DNA of 11,061 nt from NCBI GenBank assembly GCA_016932235.1, contig JAFGDF010000259.1, positions 1-11,061 of the forward strand. The letters are read 5' to 3'. The notes below the pieces were generated by a model. It was not told the origin of the DNA. It did not search any database and worked only from the letters and a program-made list of their open reading frames with translations. Below, in pieces: positions 1 to 7,617 of the stretch (within the stretch, counting starts at the first letter, position 1; the number at the start of each line of letters is the position of its first letter). Source of the stretch: Deltaproteobacteria bacterium. Its GTDB lineage: Bacteria > Desulfobacterota > DSM-4660 > Desulfatiglandales > HGW-15. Both the position numbers and the translations under genes were made by a program.

Positions 1-299
1 ATGACTGAGATGGCCCGCCGCCCGCCTCGTAAGGCAGTTTGCGTAAAACTAGCCAGGAACGAGTTCGCTCGTAAAAAGGGCTCCCCATACCGCGATTATT
101 AAAACTCATTTTCGTGTTAAACACTCATGGCCCTTTGGGCTACCACGATGAATGAAAATAGCGCCATATGGTCTCAGGCCACGGTCTTTAGACATAACGT
201 TGAATTATATACCGGCATTGTTAGCATTTATTTTCGTACTAAATAGAGAACACACTGCGTAAAATAGAAACAGGTAAGTCATATTGACATGGATATTAT
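1..299. other. Upstream spacer with no recognisable gene
   Basis: I see no convincing gene in this stretch. It contains a 5-bp stem with a TTCG tetraloop (59-72, ACGAG/CTCGT). AAAGGGC near 76-82 is complementary to GCCCTTT near 130-136. A frame open from base 1 ends at 102 and is short, basic and unlike any family I know. A 29-codon minus-strand frame (195 to 106) is equally unsupported. The 3' part (about 200-299) is AT-rich and probably holds the promoter and leader of the mutase gene, but no good -35/-10 pair stands out. Confidence 0.5.
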
Positions 300-1952
300 A
301 TGAAAGAAAAGCATCAGAGACTAAGAGAATGGGAAGAAAATGAGCTGAAGAAGAGCATTGCCCGTTTTCCTGAGAGAAAAGAGCGATTTTCGTACCATGG
401 AGGAGAGGATGTCACCAGGCTCTCTGTTCCTGAAAGGATAGATGAAGAATATCTGGAAAATATCGGGTTTCCCGGTCAGTATCCCTTCACAAGGGGAGTG
501 CAGCCGACCATGTACCGGGGGAGATTATGGACAATGAGGCAATACGCCGGGTTTTCAAATGCCGCGGAGTCAAACAGGAGATTCAGGTACCTGCTTGATC
601 AGGGCACGACGGGTTTGTCCATAGCCTTTGATCTGCCGACTCAGATAGGGTATGACTCGGATGATACAAAAAGCCTGGGAGAGGTTGGAAAGGTCGGAGT
701 CGCCATTGATTCCCTTGCCGATATGGAGATATTGTTTGACCATATTCCTCTGGATAAGGTTTCCACTTCCATGACCATAAATTCTCCTGCGGCGATCCTG
801 CTGGCCATGTACGCGGCGCTTGCTGAAAAACAGGGAGTGTCGGCCGATAAACTGAGGGGGACTATTCAGAATGATGTCCTGAAGGAGTATGTGGCACGGG
901 GCACATATATATTTCCTCCGGAACCAAGCCTCCGGCTTATCACCAATATCTTTCAGTGGTGCAGCACGAACATGCCCGCGTTTAATACTATCTCCGTATC
1001 AGGCTATCATATAAGGGAGGCCGGTTCGACGGCCGTCCAGGAGGTGGCCTTTACCCTGGCCAATGCCTGCGCGTATATCCAGGCCGCCATAAATTCAGGA
1101 CTTGAGGTGGACGCTTTCGCGAGCCGGCTGGCGTTTTTTTTCAGCGCGTCTTCAGACCTGCTTGAAGAAGTGGCCAAGTTCAGGGCTGCCAGAAGATTAT
1201 GGGCCGGAATAATGAGAAAACGATTCAACGCGAGGAAGCAGTCAAGCATGATGCTTCGTTTCCATACCCAGACTGCGGGCAGCAGCCTTACGGCTCAGCA
1301 GGTCGATAATAACATAGTAAGGGTTACCCTGCAGGCCCTTGCCGCAATTCTGGGAGGCACGCAGTCTCTTCATACTAATTCGCGTGACGAGGCGTTTACG
1401 CTGCCCACTGAAGATTCCGTGAGGACCGCTCTCAGGACCCAGCAGATTATCGCCCATGAATCGGGGATACCAAACACCATAGATCCGTTAGGCGGTTCCT
1501 ATTATATCGAAGAGCTGACGGACAGGATTGAGCGGCAGGCGACCGCGCTCATGGATAAAATCGATGAGGCCGGGGGAGTCGTACGGTGTATTGAACAGGG
1601 AATGATACAGAGGCAGATCGAAGACGCGTCATATAAATATCAGAAGGAGGTGGAAAAAGGTGAGAGGATTGTCGTTGGCGTGAACAGTTTCCAGGTGGAA
1701 GAAGATGTCAAACCTCCCATTTTGCGAGTTGACCCGGCAGTCGAAGACGACCAGATTAAAAGACTGGCAGAACTGAAAGCAAGAAGGGATAATACAAAGG
1801 TCGAGGCCGCGCTGAAGAGATTAACAGGGGAATCGGAAACCGACGCGAATCTCATGCCTGCCATACTGGATGCTGTCAGGGTCTATGCCACCCTCGGGGA
1901 GATATGCGATGTTTTTCGCGATGTTTTTGGAGAATACAGGGATAGGAGTTAG
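300..1952 (+). CDS. mcmA1: Methylmalonyl-CoA mutase, large (catalytic) subunit, without B12 domain
   Basis: This enzyme interconverts (R)-methylmalonyl-CoA and succinyl-CoA by adenosylcobalamin radical chemistry in the cytoplasm. The 550-residue protein is the substrate-binding TIM-barrel half of the mutase, with family motifs such as [13 protein letters not shown] (80-92), [17 protein letters not shown] (105-121), SGYH (234-237), RFHTQTAG and DPLGGSYY. Four active-site residues of the Propionibacterium enzyme (R82, Y89, R207, H244) fall here at R75, Y82, R200 and H237, a constant offset of 7. The Tyr plus Arg pair is what separates methylmalonyl-CoA mutase from isobutyryl- and 2-hydroxyisobutyryl-CoA mutases, so I favour methylmalonyl-CoA as substrate. 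The protein ends before any DxHxxG cobalamin-binding domain, so a separate small subunit is needed; none is in the window. The start at 300 has only a weak GGA Shine-Dalgarno (291-293). The stop TAG (1950-1952) abuts a CTCATAG repeat. The epimerase and carboxyltransferase downstream support the pathway. Confidence 0.93.
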   Translation: MKEKHQRLREWEENELKKSIARFPERKERFSYHGGEDVTRLSVPERIDEEYLENIGFPGQYPFTRGVQPTMYRGRLWTMRQYAGFSNAAESNRRFRYLLDQGTTGLSIAFDLPTQIGYDSDDTKSLGEVGKVGVAIDSLADMEILFDHIPLDKVSTSMTINSPAAILLAMYAALAEKQGVSADKLRGTIQNDVLKEYVARGTYIFPPEPSLRLITNIFQWCSTNMPAFNTISVSGYHIREAGSTAVQEVAFTLANACAYIQAAINSGLEVDAFASRLAFFFSASSDLLEEVAKFRAARRLWAGIMRKRFNARKQSSMMLRFHTQTAGSSLTAQQVDNNIVRVTLQALAAILGGTQSLHTNSRDEAFTLPTEDSVRTALRTQQIIAHESGIPNTIDPLGGSYYIEELTDRIERQATALMDKIDEAGGVVRCIEQGMIQRQIEDASYKYQKEVEKGERIVVGVNSFQVEEDVKPPILRVDPAVEDDQIKRLAELKARRDNTKVEAALKRLTGESETDANLMPAILDAVRVYATLGEICDVFRDVFGEYRDRS

Positions 1953-1966
1953 CTCATAGCTCATAG
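1951..1966. repeat. CTCATAG heptamer repeat, copy 1
   Basis: AGCTCATAGCTCATAG is two CTCATAG units of 7 bases starting immediately after the mutase stop codon. An identical 16-base copy lies at 2761-2776, at the end of the next gene. The 7-base period places TAG in successive reading frames. Confidence 0.8.
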
Positions 1967-1992
1967 TCAATAAATTCGAAATAAGAATATTG

Positions 1993-2093
1993 AAATTCGA
2001 AACAAATTTAAAATTTGAATGTTCAAAACAATATCAAAGAAATCTGTAAAAATTTTGAATCTTATTTATATTATCTGAATTTGTTTCGGATTT
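1993..2093. repeat. Imperfect inverted repeat, AT-rich
   Basis: The left arm 1993-2008 (AAATTCGAAACAAATT) and right arm 2078-2093 (AATTTGTTTCGGATTT) are reverse complements at 15 of 16 positions, with about 69 AT-rich bases between them. The shape suits a small non-coding repeat element (REP- or MITE-like). No ORF lies inside and no target duplication was identified. Confidence 0.6.
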
Positions 2094-2094
2094 A

Positions 2095-2115
2095 GGATTT
2101 CGATATTCGATATTG
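2095..2115 (-). repeat. GAATATC-type heptamer repeat, three units, reverse orientation
   Basis: On the + strand the units are GGATTTC, GATATTC and GATATTG. On the minus strand they read CAATATC, GAATATC, GAAATCC, which are the same units found on the + strand at 4516-4564. Confidence 0.6.
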
Positions 2116-2158
2116 AGCTTTATCTTGGCCAGGATATACACCTAGTGCTCATACAGCT

Positions 2159-2179
2159 CCTCCCTTTCACAAAGGGAGG
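2159..2179. repeat. Perfect 9-bp hairpin
   Basis: CCTCCCTTT and AAAGGGAGG flank a CAC loop. No T-tract follows (the next bases are CCGGGAGGG), so a Rho-independent terminator is unlikely on the + strand. A structural repeat element or an mRNA-stabilising hairpin is possible. Confidence 0.55.
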
Positions 2180-2189
2180 CCGGGAGGGA

Positions 2190-2249
2190 TTTCATGGAGG
2201 GCCACTCTCTACCCGCCCTGATGAAGGCGGGCAAGTCGTGTCCATGAAA
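2190..2249. repeat. Nested hairpin element
   Basis: The outer arms TTTCATGGA (2190-2198) and TCCATGAAA (2241-2249) are perfect complements. They enclose an inner stem CCCGCC (2212-2217)/GGCGGG (2226-2231) with an 8-base loop. The nested architecture is unlikely to be coding and resembles a palindromic intergenic repeat. Confidence 0.55.
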
Positions 2250-2347
2250 ACCCGATACGACAAAATGCTTTCTTTACAAGATATTGCACAATAAGAAGCG
2301 CTTATAGCAAAAATATTATGAGGTTTCACAAGTTAAAAGGTATAAAT

Positions 2348-2776
2348 ATGCTGAAAAAAATAGATCATCTGGGAATCGCCGTTAGGTCAATTGAGGTCTC
2401 CAGGAAATATTATGAAGATGTCCTTGGGCTGGCGTGCGAGGGGATTGAGGTTGTTGAGTCGCAAAAGGTGAAGACGGCATTCTTTTCTATCGGGGAGACG
2501 CATCTGGAACTCCTTGAACCCCTTTCCGGCGACAGTCCTGTGGCGAGATTCCTGGAAAGCAGAGGAGAGGGCATACATCATGTCGCGTACTTTGTCGATG
2601 ACATTGAAGCGCAGCTCAGGAAGGCCGTTGAAGCGGGCTGCAGGCTGATAAATGACAAACCCGTTGAAGGGGCGGGAGGAAAGAGGATCGCCTTTTTACA
2701 TCCAGCGTCAAGCGGCGGAGTGCTTACGGAGTTCTGTACGAAAGGCGCATCACAGCCATCAGCTCATAGCTCATAG
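2348..2776 (+). CDS. mce: Methylmalonyl-CoA epimerase
   Basis: This enzyme interconverts the (S) and (R) epimers of methylmalonyl-CoA, linking the carboxylase product to the mutase. The 142-residue protein is a single VOC/glyoxalase-fold unit with two beta-alpha-beta modules. H7 (IDHLGIAV), E54 (THLELLEP), H78 (GIHHVAYFVDD) and E128 (VLTEFC) fit the four metal-ligand positions of the family. I chose the ATG at 2348 because AAAAGG (2335-2340) lies 7 bases upstream and the protein then begins MLKKIDHLGIAV, as relatives do. The in-frame ATG at 2318 adds ten unlikely residues and has no ribosome-binding site. The last residues (SAHSS) and the stop are encoded by a CTCATAG repeat, so the natural C-terminus was probably altered when the repeat arrived. 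Its position between mutase and carboxyltransferase supports the assignment over other VOC enzymes. Confidence 0.9.
   Translation: MLKKIDHLGIAVRSIEVSRKYYEDVLGLACEGIEVVESQKVKTAFFSIGETHLELLEPLSGDSPVARFLESRGEGIHHVAYFVDDIEAQLRKAVEAGCRLINDKPVEGAGGKRIAFLHPASSGGVLTEFCTKGASQPSAHSS
2761..2776. repeat. CTCATAG heptamer repeat, copy 2, inside the epimerase 3' end
   Basis: AGCTCATAGCTCATAG is identical to 1951-1966. Here it lies within the reading frame, encodes the last few residues and supplies the TAG stop (2774-2776). Confidence 0.8.
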
Positions 2777-2889
2777 CGGACAGCCTGTAGATGTAATAAT
2801 GTGATTTGAAAATTTTTATTTCATGGGCATGTCTCTTCCACGGACTCTATGGCCCGGCAGGCGGCGGGATGATACGATGAGGATATATT

Positions 2890-4434
2890 ATGACAGATAA
2901 GACCGAAGAATTGATCAGCATGCGGGCGCGCGCAATGCTGGGTGGCGGTCAGGAGCGTATAGACAAAATTCACGCCAAGGGCAGGATGACCGCAAGGGAA
3001 AGACTCGCAGAGCTTCTGGATGAAGGCAGCTTTGAGGAGTTTGACATGTTCAAGACTCACAGGTGCCGTAATTTCGGTCTGGAAAAGACGGAGATCCCCG
3101 GCGATGGTGTGGTTACGGGCTACGGTACCGTCAACGGCCGTTTCGTGTATGTCTTTTCACATGATTTTACGGTATTCGGCGGGTCATTGTCCGAGACATT
3201 TGCCGAAAAGATATGCAAGATAATGGACCTGGCCATGAAGAACGGCGCTCCTGTTATCGGTTTCAATGATTCCGGAGGAGCGCGGATACAGGAGGGGATA
3301 GAGAGCCTCGCAGGATATACGGATATCTTTTTGAGAAATGTCATGGCATCGGGCGTGGTTCCGCAGATTTCGGTCATATTCGGACCATGCGCCGGGGGAG
3401 CTGTTTATTCGCCGGCTCTGACGGATTTCACAATTATGGTTAAGGACATCAGCTACATGTTTTTGACCGGACCAAAGGTTGTAAAGGCTGTTACCCATGA
3501 GGATGTCACCATTGAAAAACTGGGGGGAGCTTCAATACATGCGTCAAAGAGCGGGGTCGCTCATTACGCGGCGGAATCCGGGCAGGACGCAATAAGTTAT
3601 GTGAAAAAACTGATCTCATATATTCCCCAGAACAATAATGAAAGGCCTGAAAGGCTGGACCCTGATGATCCGCCCGAAAGGACAGAGGAGAGACTGAACA
3701 CGATTATCCCTGAAAGTCCGCAGAAGGTCTATGACATGAAGGAGGTCATAAGGCTCACGGTTGATGAGGGGGATTTTTTTGAAGTGCATGAAAAGTATGC
3801 GCCGAACCTCATCATCGGATTCGCCCGTTACGGCGGATACTCAACGGGTATAGTGGCGAATCAGTCGCGCTACATGGCGGGTGTACTGGATAATGATTCA
3901 TCGATGAAAGGTGCCCGCTTTGTCAGATTTTGCGACTGTTTCAATATCCCCATAGTAACTTTCGTTGATGTTCCCGGATTCCTTCCCGGTACGACTCAGG
4001 AATATAACGGCGTGATAAAAAACGGTGCGAAAATACTTTATGCCTTTGCGGAGGCGACCGTTCCGAAGGTCACGGTGATCACGCGTAAGGCTTATGGAGG
4101 CGCTTATTGCGTGATGTCCTCCAAGCATCTAAGGGGAGACATCAATTACGCGTGGCCTACGGCTGAGATTGCCGTTATGGGCGGCCGTGGTGCGGTCGAG
4201 ATCCTTTATGCCAGGGAAGCCAAAAAGGAAGATGATTCGAACGCATATCTGGCTCAAAAGGAAAGGGATTATACAGAGACAGTGGCAAATCCGATTACCG
4301 CCGCCAAGAGAGGATATATTGACGATATCATAGAACCCGCAAGGACCAGACCCCGGATTATAAGGGCTTTAAGGCTCCTGGAAAACAAGAAGGATTCCAA
4401 TCCTGTGAAGAAGCACGGGAATATACCGCTGTAA
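2890..4434 (+). CDS. Acyl-CoA carboxyltransferase: propionyl-CoA carboxylase beta / methylmalonyl-CoA decarboxylase alpha subunit
   Basis: This subunit transfers carboxyl between biotin and propionyl-CoA. In a carboxylase it makes (S)-methylmalonyl-CoA; in a decarboxylase or transcarboxylase it runs in reverse. The 514 residues form the usual tandem crotonase-like N and C domains of about 500-520 residues. The two oxyanion-hole motifs are SGGARIQEG (from S128) and YGGAY (402-406). [14 protein letters not shown] and [22 protein letters not shown] are typical of the PccB branch. C407 follows YGGAY, where Streptomyces PccB has its specificity-controlling Asp, so the exact acyl-CoA is uncertain. 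TGAGG (2878-2882) lies 7 bases before the ATG. No biotin carboxylase, biotin carrier or membrane decarboxylase subunit is adjacent; they must be encoded elsewhere. The mutase and epimerase upstream favour propionyl-CoA/methylmalonyl-CoA as substrate. I cannot decide between pccB and mmdA from sequence alone, so I give no symbol. Confidence 0.88.
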   Translation: MTDKTEELISMRARAMLGGGQERIDKIHAKGRMTARERLAELLDEGSFEEFDMFKTHRCRNFGLEKTEIPGDGVVTGYGTVNGRFVYVFSHDFTVFGGSLSETFAEKICKIMDLAMKNGAPVIGFNDSGGARIQEGIESLAGYTDIFLRNVMASGVVPQISVIFGPCAGGAVYSPALTDFTIMVKDISYMFLTGPKVVKAVTHEDVTIEKLGGASIHASKSGVAHYAAESGQDAISYVKKLISYIPQNNNERPERLDPDDPPERTEERLNTIIPESPQKVYDMKEVIRLTVDEGDFFEVHEKYAPNLIIGFARYGGYSTGIVANQSRYMAGVLDNDSSMKGARFVRFCDCFNIPIVTFVDVPGFLPGTTQEYNGVIKNGAKILYAFAEATVPKVTVITRKAYGGAYCVMSSKHLRGDINYAWPTAEIAVMGGRGAVEILYAREAKKEDDSNAYLAQKERDYTETVANPITAAKRGYIDDIIEPARTRPRIIRALRLLENKKDSNPVKKHGNIPL

Positions 4435-4515
4435 CCGCATCAAAATGAGATAAACGCGATTTTTTCAAGTCTGTCAAAGTTCAAGATCAAAAGATAGACC
4501 ATAACAGAGAAACTG

Positions 4516-4564
4516 GAATATCGAATATCCAATATCGAATGTCGAATATTGAATACCGAATAGA
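4516..4564 (+). repeat. Seven-copy GAATATC heptamer array
   Basis: The units read GAATATC, GAATATC, CAATATC, GAATGTC, GAATATT, GAATACC, GAATAGA. The phase is a constant 7 bases over 49 bases with no insertion or deletion. The same unit occurs inverted at 2095-2115. Confidence 0.8.
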
Positions 4565-4601
4565 AAAAACGGACCCTGGAAAGACACTTTTAGCGACCCT
4601 G

Positions 4602-4617
4602 CGGATTTTTAAATCCG
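4602..4617. repeat. 16-bp palindrome
   Basis: CGGATTT and AAATCCG form a perfect 7-bp inverted repeat with a 2-base centre. It sits between two CGGACCCT direct repeats (4570-4577, 4624-4631). With so short a centre, a DNA site or part of a repeat element is more likely than a terminator. Confidence 0.45.
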
Positions 4618-4887
4618 GAATCCCGGACCCTCTTTTTCCTTCTTTCAACCTGTCTTGCCCGGTGCCCGAAACAGATTTACTTGTGAAACAGACCGCAGGA
4701 CTCAATGTCGCAGACAGGGGTTTCATCGGGCAGAACAGATTTACCCCGTGAAATTCATGATAATAAAAGCGAAGTTTCCCCCGCTTGCCCGGTGAAACAT
4801 TTTTAATATTTGTTTCGTTGGAGTAGCTCCGGCAGATTTGTCCGCCTCTGGAGTGTGGTACTGGGGCATATTTCACCGGAGCGAGCT

Positions 4888-4926
4888 AGACGAAACAGAC
4901 CAGACAGACGAAACAGACCAGACAGA
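4888..4926. repeat. 18-base tandem repeat, two copies plus 3 bases
   Basis: AGACGAAACAGACCAGAC occurs at 4888-4905 and exactly again at 4906-4923, followed by AGA. Within the unit, ACAGAC/CAGAC words recur. It begins nine bases after the right arm of the CCGGTGAAA inverted repeat. Confidence 0.8.
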
Positions 4927-4958
4927 AAGTCACGATAGTCAACAACGTCCCCTACTTC

Positions 4959-4987
4959 TTGACAGGGTGGTGATCTGATCTTAAATT
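4959..4987 (+). promoter_or_regulatory. Sigma70-like promoter of clpB
   Basis: TTGACA (4959-4964) and TAAATT (4982-4987) are separated by 17 bases, giving a transcript start near 4994 and a leader of about 40 bases. The -35 is perfect and the -10 matches 4 of 6. I see neither a CIRCE element (TTAGCACTC-N9-GAGTGCTAA) nor the CCCCAT-type -10 of E. coli sigma32, so the usual heat-shock control signals are not evident. Confidence 0.5.
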
Positions 4988-4994
4988 ATTTAAG
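4980..4994. promoter_or_regulatory. Perfect 15-bp palindrome over the clpB -10 (candidate operator)
   Basis: CTTAAAT and ATTTAAG flank a single T and cover the -10 and the predicted start site. A second perfect palindrome, TATTTAAATA (5004-5013), lies downstream and shares the ATTTAA core (4988-4993 and 5005-5010, 17 bases apart). A repressor site is a reasonable inference, although AT-rich palindromes also arise by chance. Confidence 0.4.
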
Positions 4995-5034
4995 GTTTGT
5001 TGTTATTTAAATACTCAGGCAGGAGGAAGACATT

Positions 5035-7617
5035 ATGCGTCTTGATAAATTTACACTTAAAGCACAGGAGGCTGTCCAGACTTCTCAGCAGATTGCTGAA
5101 AAGTACGGTCATCAGCAGATTGAGCCCGAGCACATTATGAAGGCACTTCTCGAACAGAAAGATGGCCCGGTGCATTCGATATTGAGCAAGATTGGTGTCA
5201 ACCCGGATCATATTATCGGAGAGACAGAGAAAAGCATAGAAAGGATGCCCAGGGTATCCGGCGGCGGATACGGGCAGGCTTATATATCCCCGCGTTTGAA
5301 AAACGTCCTTGACCAGGCATTTAAGGAAGCCGGCCAGATGAAAGACGAGTACGTGAGTCTTGAGCACATCCTGATGGCCGTTGCAGATGAGAAGGGCGGA
5401 GAGGCTTCCAGGATACTGGCGGCTTCAGGTATCACGAGGGATGCCATATTAAAGGCCCTTGTTGATATACGAGGAGGACAGAGGATCACGGATCAGAACC
5501 CTGAAGACAAATACCAGGCGCTCGAGCGCTTCAGCAGGGATCTCACGGAGATCGCCTCAAAGGGAAATCTCGATCCGGTCATAGGCCGGGATGATGAGAT
5601 AAGGAGAATCATCCAGGTACTTTCAAGAAGGACAAAGAACAATCCTGTCTTAATCGGTGAACCCGGAGTTGGAAAGACCGCTATTGTCGAAGGATTGGCG
5701 CAGAGGATAGTGCAGGGTGACGTGCCGGAGACGTTAAAGAACAAGAGGGTCGTGGCGCTTGACATCGGTTCCCTTATAGCCGGCGCCAAATACCGGGGGG
5801 AGTTTGAAGACAGGCTGAAGGCGGTTCTGAAAGAGGTCACGGACAGGCAGGGAGAGATAATCCTTTTTATTGACGAGATGCATACCATTGTGGGCGCAGG
5901 TGCCGCGGAAGGGGCCGTTGACGCTTCCAATATGCTGAAGCCCGCCCTGGCCAGGGGTGAACTCAGATGCGTTGGCGCAACCACAATAAAGGAATACAGG
6001 AAATATATCGAAAAAGACGCGGCCTTTGAAAGGCGGTTTCAGCCTATCATGACCGAAGAACCCAGCGTCGAGGATACCATATCCATCCTGCGCGGGCTGA
6101 AAGAGAAATATGAGGTGCACCATGGTGTGCGTATCAAAGATTCCGCGCTGGTCGCGGCGGCGACATTGTCCAACAGGTATATTACTGACCGGTTCCTGCC
6201 GGACAAGGCTATTGATCTCATAGATGAGGCCACTTCCAGGCTCCGAATAGAGATCGACAGCATGCCGGCGGAGATAGATGATATACAGAGGAAGATAACG
6301 CAGCTGCAAATAGAGAGGGAAGCCTTGAAAAAGGAGAAGGATAAGGCTTCAAAGGACAGGCTGGATAAGATCGAAAAGGAGCTGAAAGATCTCAGGTCGG
6401 ATACGGAGGACATGATTAATCACTGGAAAAAGGAGAAGGAGATTATCACGAGGATAAGCGAATTAAATGAGAAGATCGAGTCTTCCAAATCAGAAGCCGT
6501 TCTCGCTGAACGGGAAGGGGATCTTACAAGGGCGGCTGAGCTGCGATATGGAACCATTATTGAGCTTGAAAAGCGTCTGGAACAGGAGCAGGGTAAACTC
6601 GCTGAGCTGCAGTCCGGTAAAAAGATGCTTCGCGAAGAGGTTGACAGCGAGGATATCGCCGAGGTCGTCGCCAAATGGACCCATATCCCGGTCTCAAGGC
6701 TCCTGGAAGGTGAAAAGGAAAAGCTCATTCAGATGGAAGATCGCCTGAAGATGAGGGTTGTTGGACAGGAAAACGGCATAATAGCCGTGTCCAACGCCGT
6801 GCGACGCGCGCGTTCGGGGCTGCAGGACCCGAACCGCCCGATAGGGTCATTTATTTTCATGGGCCCGACAGGTGTGGGTAAGACGGAACTGGCAAGGGCG
6901 CTGGCGGAATTTCTTTTTGATGACGAGCAGTACATGATCAGGATCGACATGTCGGAATACATGGAGAAGCATTCCGTGGCAAGGCTCATAGGGGCGCCCC
7001 CGGGATATGTGGGTTATGACGAGGGAGGGTACCTCACGGAAGCAGTGAGAAGGCACCCCTATTCAGTCATACTCTTTGATGAGATTGAAAAAGCGCATCC
7101 GGATGTGTTTAACGCGCTGCTGCAGATACTTGATGACGGAAGGATGACCGACGGGAAAGGCCGGACGGTTGATTTTAAAAATACCGTACTGATTATGACC
7201 TCAAATGTGGGCAGCCAGTGGATCAGCGAATTGAAGGATAAGGATAAAGGTGGAATGGAAGAAAGGGTGATGGACGCGCTGAGAGGGACCTTCAGGCCAG
7301 AGTTTCTGAACAGGATTGATGAGACCATTATTTTCAATTCCCTTGGCATGGAAGAGATCAAAAAGATAATCGATATCCAGATGGGATTTCTAAGAAAACG
7401 GCTTGAGGACAAAAAGATTTTCCTTGAAATCACGGACGCTGTAAAAGAGTACCTGGCCAAAACCGGGTTTGACCCTGTTTATGGCGCCAGGCCGTTGAAG
7501 AGGAGCATTCAGAGGCTTATTCAGGACCCCCTGGCAATAAAGATGCTTGACGGGAGTATCGGCGAGGCAAGCAGGGTGGTTGTGGATGTTGAAGACGGGG
7601 AAATCGTTTTTCACTGA
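5035..7617 (+). CDS. clpB: ATP-dependent protein disaggregase ClpB
   Basis: ClpB is a hexameric AAA+ chaperone that, with DnaK, pulls polypeptides out of aggregates after heat or other stress in the cytoplasm. The 860 residues match the full-length form (E. coli ClpB is 857). Domains in order: N domain (about 1-145); first ATPase domain with Walker A GEPGVGKT (208-215) and Walker B FIDE (D280, E281); a coiled-coil middle domain (about 410-530, rich in Lys/Glu), which separates ClpB from ClpA and ClpC; second ATPase domain with Walker A GPTGVGKT (610-617) and Walker B LFDE (D682, E683); and the C-terminal [18 protein letters not shown] signature with the sensor-2 Arg. Both ATPase sites look intact. 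The ATG at 5035 is fixed by AGGAGG (5021-5026), 8 bases upstream. The 3' end overlaps the convergent IHF-like gene by 7 bases. It stands alone, with its own promoter. Confidence 0.97.
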   Translation: MRLDKFTLKAQEAVQTSQQIAEKYGHQQIEPEHIMKALLEQKDGPVHSILSKIGVNPDHIIGETEKSIERMPRVSGGGYGQAYISPRLKNVLDQAFKEAGQMKDEYVSLEHILMAVADEKGGEASRILAASGITRDAILKALVDIRGGQRITDQNPEDKYQALERFSRDLTEIASKGNLDPVIGRDDEIRRIIQVLSRRTKNNPVLIGEPGVGKTAIVEGLAQRIVQGDVPETLKNKRVVALDIGSLIAGAKYRGEFEDRLKAVLKEVTDRQGEIILFIDEMHTIVGAGAAEGAVDASNMLKPALARGELRCVGATTIKEYRKYIEKDAAFERRFQPIMTEEPSVEDTISILRGLKEKYEVHHGVRIKDSALVAAATLSNRYITDRFLPDKAIDLIDEATSRLRIEIDSMPAEIDDIQRKITQLQIEREALKKEKDKASKDRLDKIEKELKDLRSDTEDMINHWKKEKEIITRISELNEKIESSKSEAVLAEREGDLTRAAELRYGTIIELEKRLEQEQGKLAELQSGKKMLREEVDSEDIAEVVAKWTHIPVSRLLEGEKEKLIQMEDRLKMRVVGQENGIIAVSNAVRRARSGLQDPNRPIGSFIFMGPTGVGKTELARALAEFLFDDEQYMIRIDMSEYMEKHSVARLIGAPPGYVGYDEGGYLTEAVRRHPYSVILFDEIEKAHPDVFNALLQILDDGRMTDGKGRTVDFKNTVLIMTSNVGSQWISELKDKDKGGMEERVMDALRGTFRPEFLNRIDETIIFNSLGMEEIKKIIDIQMGFLRKRLEDKKIFLEITDAVKEYLAKTGFDPVYGARPLKRSIQRLIQDPLAIKMLDGSIGEASRVVVDVEDGEIVFH

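Larger units (their letters stand above)
1953..2347. other. Gene-free spacer rich in repeats and hairpins
   Basis: This 395-base gap separates the mutase and epimerase genes and holds no gene I can support. In order it contains the CTCATAG copy, an AT-rich imperfect inverted repeat (1993-2093), reverse-oriented GAATATC-type heptamers (2095-2115), a perfect 9-bp hairpin (2159-2179), a nested hairpin (2190-2249), and an AT-rich end with the palindrome AAGCGCTT near 2296. The last part may carry an epimerase promoter, but no convincing -35/-10 pair is visible. Confidence 0.7.
4435..5034. other. 600-base gene-free spacer upstream of clpB, rich in repeats
   Basis: No gene is supported here. Contents in order: a heptamer array (4516-4564); a direct repeat CGGACCCT (4570-4577 and 4624-4631) bracketing a 16-bp palindrome (4602-4617); a region with repeated GCCCGGTG and ACAGATTTA words; a 9-bp inverted repeat CCGGTGAAA/TTTCACCGG (4789-4797 and 4871-4879); an 18-base tandem repeat (4888-4926); and the clpB promoter region (4959-5026). 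Short ORFs across it translate to low-complexity sequence and are rejected. Confidence 0.7.

Noticed and set aside
1..102. Open frame from base 1 (33 codons, ATG first)
   Set aside because: Short, basic, no recognisable motif, no visible upstream context; could be the tail of a gene but nothing supports it.
106..195. Minus-strand 29-codon frame in the upstream spacer
   Set aside because: No family similarity or ribosome-binding site evident; likely chance within a non-coding repeat.
284..289. TTGACA just upstream of the mutase start
   Set aside because: As a -35 it would put transcription start inside the coding sequence; no useful -10 follows.
2159..2179. Rho-independent terminator after the mutase
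   Set aside because: A perfect hairpin but followed by G-rich sequence on the + strand, with no T-tract.
2318..2347. Upstream in-frame ATG of the epimerase
   Set aside because: No Shine-Dalgarno, and the extra ten residues are absent from the family; the ATG at 2348 has AAAAGG 7 bases upstream.
4516..4564. CRISPR array
   Set aside because: Units of 7 bases are contiguous with no spacers, and no cas gene is present.
4487..4876. Minus-strand 129-codon frame and + strand 70-codon frame in the clpB upstream spacer
   Set aside because: Their translations are driven by the heptamer repeat (for example repeated FDIRYWIFDI-like words) and show no domain.
5493..5984. Long minus-strand frames inside clpB, including 5734-6309
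   Set aside because: Shadows of the clpB frame; Ser/Leu-rich translations without motifs and opposite to an unambiguous gene.
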